Source: Halomonas denitrificans
GTDB taxonomy: Bacteria; Pseudomonadota; Gammaproteobacteria; Pseudomonadales; Halomonadaceae
DNA length: 64,000 nt
Direction of reading: 5' to 3'
Assembly: GCF_003056305.1 (NCBI RefSeq)
Contig: NZ_PYVX01000002.1
Coordinates: 1 to 64,000, forward strand
Part shown: one piece after another, positions 47,862 through 57,243 of the stretch
How positions within the stretch are numbered: position 1 is the stretch's first letter
Layout: each line of letters starts with the position of its first letter
The notes under the pieces: generated by a model
Database searches by the model: none
Seen by the model: only the letters and a program-made list of their open reading frames with translations
Told to the model about the DNA's origin: nothing
Position numbers and translations under genes: made by a program

Positions 47862-47891
47862 GCCCCCGGCAAAGGCCGTCTTGCCGGGGGC
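47862..47891. terminator. Hairpin after ilvE
   Basis: GCCCCCGGCAA (47862-47872) pairs perfectly with TTGCCGGGGGC (47881-47891). It lies 10 bases beyond the ilvE stop. There is no clear T-run, so termination strength is uncertain. Confidence 0.6.
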
Positions 47892-47901
47892 CGGAAAGGG
47901 C

Positions 47902-49002
47902 TCAGGCGAGGCGGGTCAGCCAGCCGCGGGTGTCTTCGCTGCGGCCATACTGCAGGTCGAGCAGGCGGGTGCGCAGGCGCTTGGCCACCTCGTTGTCGCC
48001 CTCGGCGGCGAGCCGGATACTGCCCTCCTCGGTGACCAGCTCGCCGACCGGGGTGATCACCGCGGCGGTGCCGCAGGCGAAGACCTCGGTGATCTCGCCG
48101 GAGGCGGCGCCCTCGCGCCACTCGTCGATGCTGATCGGCCGCTCCTCCGGGGTCAGCCCCTCGTCGCCGGCCAGGGTCAGCACCGAGTCGCGGGTCACGC
48201 CCTCGAGGATGGTGTCGGTGAGGCGCGGGGTGACGATGCGGCCGTCCTTGAAGACGAAGAACAGGTTCATGCCTCCGAGCTCCTCGATCCACTTGTTCTC
48301 GGCGGCGTCGAGGAAGGCGACCTGGCTGCAGTCGTGGGCCGCGGCCTCCTTCTGGGCGGCCAGCGAGGCGGCGTAGTTGCCGCCGCACTTGGCGAAGCCG
48401 GTACCGCCCGCGGCGGCGCGCTTGTAGTGCGAGGAGAGCCAGATCGAGACCGGCTTCACGCCGCCCTGGAAGTAGGCTGCCGCCGGTGAGGCGATGACGT
48501 AGTAGTCGACCTCGTGGGAGGGGCGCACGCCGAGGAAGGTCTCGCTGGCGATCATGAAGGGGCGCAGGTAGAGGCTCGACTCGTCGGCCTCGCTGGCGGG
48601 GGTGGGCACCCACGCCTGATCCTGGGCCAGCAGCGCCTTCAGCGAGTCGACGAAGTCCTCGTCGGAGAGCTCCGGCAGCGCCAGGCGGCGCGCGCTGCGG
48701 CGGAAGCGCTCGGCGTTCTTCTCGGGGCGGAAGGTCCACACCGAGCCGTCGGCGTGGCGGTAGGCCTTGACCCCCTCGAAGATCTCCTGGCCGTAGTGCA
48801 GCACGGCGGCGGCGGGATCCAGGGTCAGCGGGCCGTAGGGGCGCACCTCGTGGCCGTGCCAGCCGGCGTCGAGGGTCCAGCGCACATGGGCCATGTGATC
48901 GGTGAAGTAGCGACCGAAGCCGGGGTTGGCCAGGATGTCGTCACGGATCTGTGGCGCGGTGGGCTGGGCGGTCGGCAGCACGGTAAAGCGTTCGATGGAC
49001 AC
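47902..49002 (-). CDS. ilvE: Branched-chain amino acid aminotransferase
   Basis: A 366-aa PLP enzyme that interconverts valine, leucine and isoleucine with their 2-oxo acids. Schiff-base Lys205 is in TGFAKCGGNYAASLAAQKEA. YLRPFMIASETFLGV and SVLTLAGDEGLTPEERPISI are further landmarks. Sequence type and length fit the larger (BCAT-like) class rather than E. coli IlvE (309 aa). The start is a GTG at 49002 with GGAG eleven bases upstream; there is no suitable ATG. Confidence 0.93.
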   Translation of the reverse strand: MSIERFTVLPTAQPTAPQIRDDILANPGFGRYFTDHMAHVRWTLDAGWHGHEVRPYGPLTLDPAAAVLHYGQEIFEGVKAYRHADGSVWTFRPEKNAERFRRSARRLALPELSDEDFVDSLKALLAQDQAWVPTPASEADESSLYLRPFMIASETFLGVRPSHEVDYYVIASPAAAYFQGGVKPVSIWLSSHYKRAAAGGTGFAKCGGNYAASLAAQKEAAAHDCSQVAFLDAAENKWIEELGGMNLFFVFKDGRIVTPRLTDTILEGVTRDSVLTLAGDEGLTPEERPISIDEWREGAASGEITEVFACGTAAVITPVGELVTEEGSIRLAAEGDNEVAKRLRTRLLDLQYGRSEDTRGWLTRLA

Positions 49003-49148
49003 GGCAAGGGGTCTCCGCTTATGGCGGGGCGCCGTCGGGCGCCCTCGACACGAAAAAGGGAACCGGGCCGGCGAGGGCCCGGTGCATGAGAATCGTCATC
49101 CCACATGAAAAGGTCCGCGTGGGGAAAAGGCAACCCCGCCGGCGGCGA

Positions 49149-50669
<1,521 letters not shown>

Positions 50670-50769
50670 GGAGTCTCCACAAGACAAGCGAAGGGGGATT
50701 CTGGATAATGCCGGCACGTTGCCGAGTCATCCCAGTGTACCCAAGGCAAGGCGTCATTGCATGGAAGTT

Positions 50770-50793
50770 GGCCGGGCACCGGGGTGCCCGGCC
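50770..50793 (+). repeat. Strong hairpin in the lptF leader
   Basis: GGCCGGGCACC and GGTGCCCGGCC form an 11-bp perfect stem with a two-base centre. It ends one base before the GGGAG ribosome binding site of lptF (50805), so it could influence translation or mark the pepA/lptF divergence. Confidence 0.6.
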
Positions 50794-50804
50794 GGGAGAC
50801 AACG

Positions 50805-51887
50805 TTGATCATATTTCGCTACCTGACCCGTGAAATCCTGCTGACCATGTCCGCCGTGGCCGGCGTGCTGTTGCTGGTGATCATGGGCAGTCGCTTCATC
50901 CGCTACTTCTCCAATGCGGCGGAAGGCGAGATCCCGGTGAGCATCCTCGGCACCCTGATGCTCTTCCACCTGCCGGGCTTTCTCGAGCTGATCCTGCCGC
51001 TGGCCTTCTTCCTGGGGATCCTGCTCGCCTACGGCCAGCTCTACCTCAACAGCGAGATCACCGTGCTGGTGGCCTGCGGCACCAGCCCCCATCGCCTGCT
51101 GCAGGTCAGCCTGGTGCCGGCGACCCTGGTGGCGGTGCTGGTCGGGGTCTGCAGCCTGTGGCTGACCCCGGCCGGTGCCCTGCACAACGAGGTGATGCTC
51201 GAGGAGCAGCGCAGCCAGCTCGACTTCACGGCACTCGCGCCGGGCCGCTTCCAGGACTTCGGCGGCGGGCGCACGGCCTACACCGAGGGCTTCAACGACG
51301 ACGGCACGCGGATGCAGGAGGTGTTCATCAGCGAGCGCCAGTCGCGCAGCGACGACACCCCCTCGACCGTGGTGACCCGGGCCGGTGCCGGTTACCAGAC
51401 CGTCGATGAGGAGACCGGCAGCCGCTTTTTGGTCCTCGAGGACGGCGAGCGCTACAGCGTCGACCCCGGCCGCGCCCAGGCCGAGCGTCTCGAGTTCGGC
51501 ACCTACGCCGTGCGCCTCTCCGGCGCCGCCCAGCGTCCCGAGCTCGACGCCCCCGAGTACGCCACCACCGCCGCGCTGTTCGGCGCCGAGGCCCTGCCGG
51601 CCCTGGCCCAGCTGCAGTGGCGCCTCGGCCTGCCGCTGATGGTCTTCATCCTGACCCTGCTGGCCATGCCGCTCTCGCGGGTCAATCCGCGCCAGGGGCG
51701 CTTCTCCAAGCTGCTGCCGGCGATCTTCCTCTACGTGGCCTACCTCAGCCTGCTGCTGGCGGCGCTGGACGCCATCGGCCGCGGCAGCTGGCCGGTGGCG
51801 ATCGGCATGTGGCCGATCCACGGCGGCTTCCTGGCCATCGGCCTGGCCATGATGGTCAGGGCCCAGCACAAGGGAATGAGCGGATGA
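50805..51887 (+). CDS. lptF: LPS export ABC transporter permease LptF
   Basis: A 360-aa inner-membrane permease of the LptB2FG complex that extracts lipopolysaccharide for transport to the outer membrane. The N-terminus IIFRYLTREILLTMSAVAGV fits E. coli LptF, and SEITVLVACGTSPHRLL is the coupling helix segment. Six membrane helices surround a periplasmic beta-jellyroll. The start is TTG at 50805 with GGGAG six bases upstream; no ATG fits the family N-terminus. Its stop overlaps the lptG start (ATGA). Confidence 0.93.
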   Translation: MIIFRYLTREILLTMSAVAGVLLLVIMGSRFIRYFSNAAEGEIPVSILGTLMLFHLPGFLELILPLAFFLGILLAYGQLYLNSEITVLVACGTSPHRLLQVSLVPATLVAVLVGVCSLWLTPAGALHNEVMLEEQRSQLDFTALAPGRFQDFGGGRTAYTEGFNDDGTRMQEVFISERQSRSDDTPSTVVTRAGAGYQTVDEETGSRFLVLEDGERYSVDPGRAQAERLEFGTYAVRLSGAAQRPELDAPEYATTAALFGAEALPALAQLQWRLGLPLMVFILTLLAMPLSRVNPRQGRFSKLLPAIFLYVAYLSLLLAALDAIGRGSWPVAIGMWPIHGGFLAIGLAMMVRAQHKGMSG

Positions 51888-52948
51888 TCACCGACCGTCT
51901 CGATCGCTATATCGCCCGCAACGTGCTGGGCGCCATCCTCGTGGTGCAGGTCGTGCTGCTGGGCCTGGACCTGGTGATCACCTACATCAACGACCTCGGC
52001 GACGTCGAGGGCAACTACGGCGCCTTCGAGGTGCTGCTCTACCTGCTGATGCGCCTGCCCTGGCGCTTCTACCAGTATGCGCCGGTGGGGGTGCTGATCG
52101 GCGCGCTGATTGGTCTCGGCAGCATGGCCTCGAGCAACGAGCTCACCGTGATGCGCGCCGCCGGCCGCTCCCTGGTGCGCATCCTCTGGGGGGTGATGAA
52201 GCCGATCATCCTGGTGATCCTGGTGGTGCTGACCATCGCCGAGTTCGTCAGCCCGCGCACCGAGCAGTTCGCCAGCGCCTGGCGCCTCGAGCAGATGCAG
52301 GGCGAGGGCGCGCTGCTCACCCAGCGGGGCGGCTGGCAGCGCGAGGGGGACGACATCTACCGCTTCGGCGCCATCCGCGCCGACGACACCGTGCTCGACC
52401 TGACCCGCTATCGCTTCGAGGGTCGCACCCTCGTCGAGGCGCTGCGCGCCCGCCGGGCGGTCTGGCAGGACGATCACTGGCAGCTCGAGCAGGTCGCCGT
52501 GACGCGCTTCGACGCCGGGCGCACCGAGGCCCGGCACCACGACACCCTGCCCTGGGAGACCGCCATGACCCCCGCGCAGCTCGACCGGCTGCTGCGCGAC
52601 GTCGAGACCCAGGCGCCCAGCGAGCTGTGGCGCTATGCCCGCTACCTTGGCGAGCAGGGGCAGCAGGCGACCCAGCCGCTGCTCTATTTCTGGCAGAAGA
52701 TGCTGATGCCGCTGACCATGGCCTCGCTGGTGCTGGTGGCGGCCTCCTTCGTGTTCGGTCCCCTGCGGACCGTGGCGGCCGGCACCCGCGTCTTCTACGG
52801 CGTGGTCACCGGCCTCACCTTCAAGTACCTCCAGGACCTGCTGGGGCCGGCGTCGACGGTGTTCGGCTTCTCGCCGGCCTGGGCGGTGCTGGCGCCGACC
52901 CTGCTGTGCGCCGGGGTGGGCCTGTATCTGTTGCGCCGTACCGGCTGA
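51884..52948 (+). CDS. lptG: LPS export ABC transporter permease LptG
   Basis: The 354-aa second permease, beginning DRLDRYIARNVLGAILVVQV. It carries the coupling segment NELTVMRAAGRSLVRILWGV, a periplasmic jellyroll and a final pair of helices (WAVLAPTLLCAGVGLYLL). It overlaps lptF by four bases, so the two are translationally coupled. LptB is not in the window. The RDD protein gene starts 12 bases after the stop. Confidence 0.95.
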   Translation: MITDRLDRYIARNVLGAILVVQVVLLGLDLVITYINDLGDVEGNYGAFEVLLYLLMRLPWRFYQYAPVGVLIGALIGLGSMASSNELTVMRAAGRSLVRILWGVMKPIILVILVVLTIAEFVSPRTEQFASAWRLEQMQGEGALLTQRGGWQREGDDIYRFGAIRADDTVLDLTRYRFEGRTLVEALRARRAVWQDDHWQLEQVAVTRFDAGRTEARHHDTLPWETAMTPAQLDRLLRDVETQAPSELWRYARYLGEQGQQATQPLLYFWQKMLMPLTMASLVLVAASFVFGPLRTVAAGTRVFYGVVTGLTFKYLQDLLGPASTVFGFSPAWAVLAPTLLCAGVGLYLLRRTG

Positions 52949-52960
52949 GACGAGGACCCC

Positions 52961-53434
52961 ATGCAGCGACGTTTCGATCGACTCGACGAAGTCTGGCCGG
53001 CCGGCCTCGGCCGGCGGCTGGGCGCCATGCTCTACGACGGCCTGCTGGTGCTGGCGATCTGGATCGTCATCGCCGCGCTTCACCTGGCGGTGGTGCGGCT
53101 GGTGCTCGGCGTGCCGGCCGAGCAGGTCGGCGTGGGGGCCGCCCAGGTGCTCTCGCTGCGCCTGCTGATGGCGCTCGGTGCCTTCGTCTTCTTCGCCTTC
53201 TTCTGGACCCGGGGCGGCATGACGCTCGGCATGCAGGCCTGGCGGCTCAGGGTGCAGACCCGCGACGGCTGCTCGATCACCGCCCTCCAGGCGCTGCAGC
53301 GCTTCCTGGTGGCGACCATCTCGCTGGCCGCCTTCGGCCTCGGCTACCTGTGGATCCTCCTCGACGACGAGAAGCGCAGCTGGCCGGACATCGTCTCCAA
53401 CACCCGGGTGGTGGTGCTGCCCAAGCGCCGCTAA
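52961..53434 (+). CDS. RDD family membrane protein
   Basis: A 157-aa protein with three or four membrane helices. The RDD-domain features are the N-terminal GLGRRLGAMLYDGLLVLAIW (Arg-Asp pattern) and the later GMTLGMQAWRLRVQTRDG, followed by RFLVATISLAAFGLGYL. The domain is widespread and its function is unknown; some members are proposed ion transporters. It follows lptG after 12 bases and is often found beside lptFG. Confidence 0.87.
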   Translation: MQRRFDRLDEVWPAGLGRRLGAMLYDGLLVLAIWIVIAALHLAVVRLVLGVPAEQVGVGAAQVLSLRLLMALGAFVFFAFFWTRGGMTLGMQAWRLRVQTRDGCSITALQALQRFLVATISLAAFGLGYLWILLDDEKRSWPDIVSNTRVVVLPKRR

Positions 53435-53507
53435 GGCGGACGCACGGCCGGGCCGGAAAGGCTGACATCGATCAGTTTTTCACCACTCGGCGCTTGCGGT
53501 TACCCAT

Positions 53508-53528
53508 GCGAATCATTTACATTTACTT
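53508..53528. promoter_or_regulatory. Candidate Fur-like site upstream of bfd
   Basis: GCGAATCATTTACATTTAC resembles part of a Fur box. It lies about 25 bases before bfd, an iron-responsive gene in relatives. Another loose match, AATCGTTATCGTT, lies at about 53763-53775, before bfr. Neither is a strong match. Confidence 0.4.
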
Positions 53529-53551
53529 CATGATCAGCGTGAGGTGATGAC

Positions 53552-53758
53552 ATGTACGTGTGTCTGTGCAAGAACGTGACCGACCATCGGATCCGCGGCG
53601 CCGTCGAGGAGGGCGCGCGCAGCTGGCGCGAGGTCCAGCAGCAGACCGGATGCGCGACCCAGTGCGGCAAGTGCGCCTGCACGGGCAAGGAGATCACCCG
53701 CGAGGCCATCAAGGCCGAGATGAACGCCGCCGTCGAGGGGCTCGCCTACGCCGTGTGA
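53552..53758 (+). CDS. bfd: Bacterioferritin-associated ferredoxin
   Basis: A 68-aa [2Fe-2S] protein that delivers electrons to bacterioferritin so that stored iron can be released. Cysteines 4 and 6 (YVCLCKNVTD) and 38 and 41 (QCGKCAC) coordinate the cluster, as in E. coli Bfd. GAGGTGATG lies just before the start. bfr is the next gene, 155 bases downstream. Confidence 0.95.
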   Translation: MYVCLCKNVTDHRIRGAVEEGARSWREVQQQTGCATQCGKCACTGKEITREAIKAEMNAAVEGLAYAV

Positions 53759-53913
53759 CGGCAATCGTTATCGTTCGCCTTGAGTTTTGCAACTCTATGA
53801 TTTCATTGAGTTATCTCTGACGATCTCTACACTGGGGTGTCACAGGCTGGTCAGGCTCCCGCGCCCATGCCAAGCTGGAAACGTACCGTGACAACCGTGA
53901 TCGAGGTAATGAG

Positions 53914-54396
53914 ATGAAAGGCGACAGCAAGGTCATCGAGCACCTGAATACCGCGCTCGGCAACGAGCTGGTGGCGATCAATCAGTACTTCCTGCATGCC
54001 AAGATGTACAAGGACTGGGGCCTGAAGGCGCTGGCCAAGTGGGAGTACGACGAGTCCATCGAGGAGATGAACCACGCCGACAAGCTGATCGAGCGCATCC
54101 TGTTCCTCGAGGGCATCCCCAACCTCCAGGACCTCGGCAAGCTCCACATCGGCGAGAACGTCCGCGAGATGCTCGAGTGCGACCTTAAGATCGAGCACGA
54201 GGGGCGCCAGGACTACATCGACGCGATCACCTACTGCGAGCAGGTCAAGGACTACGTCAGCCGCGACCTCTTCCGCGACATCCTCGCCGACGAGGAAGAC
54301 CACATCGACCATATCGAGACCGAGCTTGGCCTGATCGACAAGGTCGGCATCGAGAACTACCTGCTCAAGCAGATGCAGGAAGCCGGCGACGAGTAA
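53914..54396 (+). CDS. bfr: Bacterioferritin
   Basis: A 160-aa ferritin-like subunit of the 24-mer iron store. The ferroxidase ligands Glu18, Glu51, His54, Glu94, Glu127 and His130 are all in place, and Met52 is the haem-binding residue. Numbering equals that of the E. coli protein. It follows bfd, its electron donor, and a good terminator follows. Regulation by iron is likely but the upstream site is weak. Confidence 0.96.
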   Translation: MKGDSKVIEHLNTALGNELVAINQYFLHAKMYKDWGLKALAKWEYDESIEEMNHADKLIERILFLEGIPNLQDLGKLHIGENVREMLECDLKIEHEGRQDYIDAITYCEQVKDYVSRDLFRDILADEEDHIDHIETELGLIDKVGIENYLLKQMQEAGDE

Positions 54397-54442
54397 CGCC
54401 CGCACGCCGACGAGCGGCCGTCGCTCGCGTTGCCGGAATCCC

Positions 54443-54476
54443 AAGCGCCCCGTGGCCCGTCGCCACGGGGCGCTTT
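54443..54476 (+). terminator. Terminator after bfr
   Basis: AAGCGCCCCGTGGC pairs perfectly with GCCACGGGGCGCTT over a five-base loop, ending in TTT. It lies about 47 bases after the bfr stop and also before the end of the minus-strand DUF1653 gene. Confidence 0.85.
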
Positions 54477-54515
54477 GTCATGGTGGGGCGGGGTGTGCGT
54501 CGTGCCGGCGACGCC

Positions 54516-54740
54516 TCAGGGAAAGGCCTTCTCCAGGGCGAAGCGCGGCACCGGCTCGCCCTGCACCTCGACCGTCTCGAGGAACATCTCCAGCGGGCGC
54601 GTCCAGAGCCCGTAGTCGCCGTAGAGCGCGCGGTAGACCACCAGCGGCTCCTCGGTCTCGCTGTGCCGGGCGACGCCGAGCACCTCGTAGAGCGGACCCT
54701 TGTAGTGGCGGTAGATGCCGCGGGGGGCCTTGTGGTCCAT
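54516..54740 (-). CDS. DUF1653 family small protein
   Basis: A 74-aa protein beginning MDHKAPRGIYRHYKGPLYEV, with TRPLEMFLETVEVQGEPVPR at the end, typical of DUF1653. The fold is a small SH3-like barrel and the role is unknown. AGAGGAA is nine bases upstream of the ATG at 54740. It follows tcdA at a 44-base distance. Confidence 0.87.
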   Translation of the reverse strand: MDHKAPRGIYRHYKGPLYEVLGVARHSETEEPLVVYRALYGDYGLWTRPLEMFLETVEVQGEPVPRFALEKAFP

Positions 54741-54784
54741 GACAGCGGTTCCTCTGTGGACGGTGGGGAGTGTGAACGTGGGCG

Positions 54785-55615
54785 TCAGGGCGCGGCGGCG
54801 GCCTGTTTCGCCAGCCGGGCCAGCACCCGGGAGGCGGCGGTGAAGCCGAAGCTGCCGGTGACGAAGGTGGCCGCGCCGAAGCCCGAGGCGCAGTCGAGCC
54901 GGGTCGCCTCGCCGTCGCCGGGCTTCTGCAGGCAGACCTCGCCGTCGCTGCCCGGGTAGACCAGCTGCTCGTCGGAGTAGACGCACTCCACCGAGAAGCG
55001 CCGCTTGGGGTTGCGCGAGAAGCCGAAGTCGCGGCGCAGGCGGGCGCGCACCTTGGCCAGCAGCGGGTCGTGCTCGGTGCGGGTCAGGTCGGCCACGCGG
55101 ATGCGGGTCGGGTCGGTCTGGCCCCCGGCGGCGCCGGTCACCACGATCGGCAGCTTGCGGCGCTTGCACCAGGCGATCAGCGCCGCCTTGGCGACCACGC
55201 TGTCGATGGCGTCGACCAGCTGGTCGGCATCCTCGGGGATGCGCTGGGCCAGGTTGGCGGGGGTGACGAAGGCGCTGTCGGCCACCACCTCGATGCCCGG
55301 CTGGATGGCGCGGCAGCGCTCGGCCAGCACCTCCACCTTGGGACGGCCGATGGTGCCGTCCAGGGCGTGCAGCTGGCGATTGACGTTGGAGACGCAGACG
55401 TCGTCCAGGTCGATCAGCGTCAGCCTGCCGATCCCCGAGCGGGCGAGCGCCTCCACCGTCCAGCTGCCCACGCCGCCGACTCCCACCACCACCACGTGGG
55501 CGGTGCGGAAGCGCTCGGCGGCGCGGCGGCCGTAGAGCCGGCGAATGCCGCCGAAGCGGGCCTCGAAGTCGTCGGGCGCGGAAGAGGGCGAAGCGAGCGG
55601 GGCGAAATCGGTCAT
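54785..55615 (-). CDS. tcdA: tRNA threonylcarbamoyladenosine dehydratase
   Basis: A 276-aa ThiF/MoeB-type enzyme (also CsdL) that cyclises t6A37 of tRNA to ct6A with ATP. The nucleotide loop GVGGVGS lies at 45-51, and DLDDVCVSNVNRQLHALDGT with GRPKVEVLAERCRAIQPGIE follow. CASGFGAATFVTGSFGFTAA is near the C-terminus. truC ends four bases upstream of its start, so the two tRNA-modification genes are probably in one operon. Confidence 0.93.
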   Translation of the reverse strand: MTDFAPLASPSSAPDDFEARFGGIRRLYGRRAAERFRTAHVVVVGVGGVGSWTVEALARSGIGRLTLIDLDDVCVSNVNRQLHALDGTIGRPKVEVLAERCRAIQPGIEVVADSAFVTPANLAQRIPEDADQLVDAIDSVVAKAALIAWCKRRKLPIVVTGAAGGQTDPTRIRVADLTRTEHDPLLAKVRARLRRDFGFSRNPKRRFSVECVYSDEQLVYPGSDGEVCLQKPGDGEATRLDCASGFGAATFVTGSFGFTAASRVLARLAKQAAAAP

Positions 55616-55619
55616 GGCA

Positions 55620-56369
55620 TCACGCTTGGGAGTGGCGGCGGGGCGGGGTCGGCAGATGGCCGGTCCAGCCGAACCGTTCGAAGAGGGTGGTCATGGTGGC
55701 GTCGAGCGGGCAGTGCAGCTCCAGGCGCTCGCCGCTGACCGGATGGTCGAGGGTCAGGCACACGGCGGCCAGCAGCAGCCGGGGGCAGGCCAGTTGCTCG
55801 GCGAAGAAGCGGTTGTGGTTGCCCTTGCCGTGCTTGGCGTCGCCGATGATCGGGTAGCCGCGCCGCGAGAGGTGGCGGCGGATCTGGTGGCGACGGCCGG
55901 TGAGGGGGCGCGCCTCCATCAGCGAGTAGCGGCTCTGGGGGTAGCGATCGACCCGCACCGGCAGCTCCACGCTGTCGAGCCGACGCACCTCGGTCGATGC
56001 CTCCATGGCGGGCATCTCCGCCTTGGGGCGGCGGCCGTCCTCCTCGCGCAGCGGATAGTCCAGGCGCTCCTGCGCCGGGCCGATGCCGCGCACCACCGCC
56101 AGGTAGCGCTTGGTCACCCGGCGCTCGGTGAAGGCCGCCTGGAGCGACGCCGCGATCTCGGGCGCGAGGGCGAAGACGATCACCCCGGAGGTGGGGCGAT
56201 CCAGGCGATGCACCGGGTAGACCCGACGCCCCAGCTGGTCTCGCAGGCGCTGTAGCAGGAACTCGCGCTCGCCGCGGGCGAGCGCGCTGCGGTGCACCAG
56301 CAGGCCGGCCGGCTTGTGCACGGCGACCAGGTGGTCGTCCTGATGGAGAAGGCTGAGCGGTGGCGTCAT
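55620..56369 (-). CDS. truC: tRNA pseudouridine(65) synthase
   Basis: A 249-aa RluA-family synthase that isomerises U65 in tRNA-Ile and tRNA-Asp. The catalytic stretch VHRLDRPTSGVIVFA places Asp57 as the nucleophile. It lacks an N-terminal S4 domain, as expected for TruC. LTGRRHQIRRHLSRRGYPII and the following GDAKHGKG are further family marks. The ATG at 56369 is chosen; the upstream in-frame ATG at 56432 adds an unlike leader. tcdA follows after four bases. Confidence 0.9.
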   Translation of the reverse strand: MTPPLSLLHQDDHLVAVHKPAGLLVHRSALARGEREFLLQRLRDQLGRRVYPVHRLDRPTSGVIVFALAPEIAASLQAAFTERRVTKRYLAVVRGIGPAQERLDYPLREEDGRRPKAEMPAMEASTEVRRLDSVELPVRVDRYPQSRYSLMEARPLTGRRHQIRRHLSRRGYPIIGDAKHGKGNHNRFFAEQLACPRLLLAAVCLTLDHPVSGERLELHCPLDATMTTLFERFGWTGHLPTPPRRHSQA

Positions 56370-56501
56370 CGAAGCGTCGGGGCCGGAAACCAGGGGGGCG
56401 CCATTGTCGCCCCCCTGGGGCCGCGCTGTCATCCCGGCCGTGACCGCTCAGGCCGCGCGCCCGGGACTCCCGCCCGTATCGGGGGCGGGAGAGAGGCGAG
56501 C

Positions 56502-56978
56502 CTAGAGGTGGGCCAGCACGGTCTCGGCGCTGCTTTCCTCGACGCCCTTGGCGTCGACGCCGAGGTATTCCACCACGCCGTCATTGGCGATCAGGGCGAA
56601 GCGCTTGCAGCGCAGGCCCATGCCGCCGCCGGAGGCGTCGAGCTCCATGCCCAGGGCGCGGGTGAACTCGGCGTTGCCATCGGCCAGCATGGTGATGGCC
56701 TGGGCGTTCTGGTCCTTCTGCCAGGCCCCCATCACGAAAGCATCGTTCACCGAAAGGCAGGCGATGGCGTCCACGCCCTTGGCGGCGATCTTGTCGGCAT
56801 TGACCACGAAGCCCGGCATGTGGGTGTTGGAGCAGCCCGGCGTGAAGGCGCCGGGCACGGCGAAGAGCACCACCCGCCGGCCGGCGAAGAAGTCTCCGGT
56901 GGCGAGGTCCTCGGGGCCGTCGGGGCCGTTGGTCTTGAGGGTGATGTCGGGAATCTTGTCGCCCTTGGCAATCGTCAT
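56502..56978 (-). CDS. Peroxiredoxin (Prx5-type)
   Basis: A 158-aa thiol peroxidase. Peroxidatic Cys49 is in PGAFTPGCSNTHMPGF and a second Cys at 74 may act as partner. The C-terminal part has LGMELDASGGGMGLRCKRFA, typical of the Prx5/AhpE-like group (glutaredoxin- or thioredoxin-fed). It is predicted cytoplasmic. GGAAGCACC precedes the start. Confidence 0.9.
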   Translation of the reverse strand: MTIAKGDKIPDITLKTNGPDGPEDLATGDFFAGRRVVLFAVPGAFTPGCSNTHMPGFVVNADKIAAKGVDAIACLSVNDAFVMGAWQKDQNAQAITMLADGNAEFTRALGMELDASGGGMGLRCKRFALIANDGVVEYLGVDAKGVEESSAETVLAHL

Positions 56979-57243
56979 GGGGTGCTTCCTTGTCGTGAGG
57001 GTCGGTGGTTAAGGTCGATCGTGAAGGTCGAGGGTCGGGCGCGTCGCGCGACGCGCGCCTCGGGTCTGCCACGACAGTGTGGCGGGACGGCCGGCGGTTC
57101 GCCAAGGGGGAGGCCGCTCTTTCTCGCCATGCGCGCCGGCCACAATATCTCTGGCGGTGCGCGCGGCGGGCTCCACCATGGTCGGCTCGCCTCGGGCGGC
57201 ACGATTCGTCATGCTGGAGGCGATCGCCGTCCGGAGTCCGACC

